This document shows positions 13,411-13,447 of a stretch of DNA of 13,447 nt, piece after piece. Each line of letters opens with the position of its first letter. The stretch's first letter is position 1. Under the pieces are notes generated by a model. The model was not told where the DNA came from. It ran no database searches and saw only the letters and a list, made by a program, of their open reading frames with translations. Position numbers and translations under genes: made by a program. The stretch is from Candidatus Colimorpha enterica (GTDB taxonomy: Bacteria; Bacillota; Clostridia; Oscillospirales; CAG-272): assembly GCA_000433515.1 (NCBI GenBank), contig FR891187.1, positions 663 to 14,109 on the forward strand. Direction: 5' to 3'.

Positions 13411-13447
13411 AAATGTTCCTTTTCTCCGGAATGCTCCGGTAATATGC

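Overview
The window looks like a piece of chromosome from a gut-type, fairly GC-rich Bacillota, most likely a clostridial lineage of the Oscillospiraceae/Ruminococcaceae kind. This is inferred from the split transketolase, the DnaD/DnaI-type primosome genes, a Rex-family repressor, a DUF1292 protein and secreted proteins with cohesin-like and dockerin domains. No database search was possible. All twelve genes I accept lie on the minus strand, so transcription runs from high to low coordinates. I see no tRNA, rRNA, CRISPR array, transposase or prophage gene.

From the right edge (13410 down to 8111) there is a tightly packed six-gene run: an isocitrate/isopropylmalate dehydrogenase family enzyme, a PHP-domain hydrolase, a Rex-family repressor, a DnaD-domain primosome protein, a DnaC/DnaI-type helicase loader and a short-chain dehydrogenase. 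Gaps are 35 bases or less, one pair overlaps and one pair is separated by a single base. This run therefore joins carbon and redox genes to replication-initiation genes. The Rex homologue has lost the usual glycine-rich dinucleotide motif.

Next come a DUF1292 gene with its own near-consensus promoter, and then a 600-base stretch without protein genes. That stretch holds a probable 6S RNA gene (about 7474-7628), three notable sequence elements and a strong promoter. The promoter drives the two-subunit transketolase (7128-5329) of the non-oxidative pentose phosphate pathway, through a leader of about 130 bases.

A perfect-consensus promoter (TTGACA, 17 bases, TATAAT) then serves two extracytoplasmic proteins. 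The first is secreted, with a cohesin-like domain, an Ig-like domain and a C-terminal dockerin. The second has a cohesin-like domain, two FN3-like domains, an Ig-like domain, cysteine-pair modules and a C-terminal membrane anchor. The pair could form a surface complex on the cell. A classical intrinsic terminator ends this unit. The last gene is argS (GTG start), with its own TTGACA/TAAAAT promoter.

The four promoters I found all have exact TTGACA -35 boxes and 17-base spacers. The housekeeping genes look ordinary. The points most worth following are the degenerate Rex and its coupling to the primosome genes, the adjacent dockerin/cohesin pair, the 6S RNA candidate, and the long hairpins that lack U-tracts.
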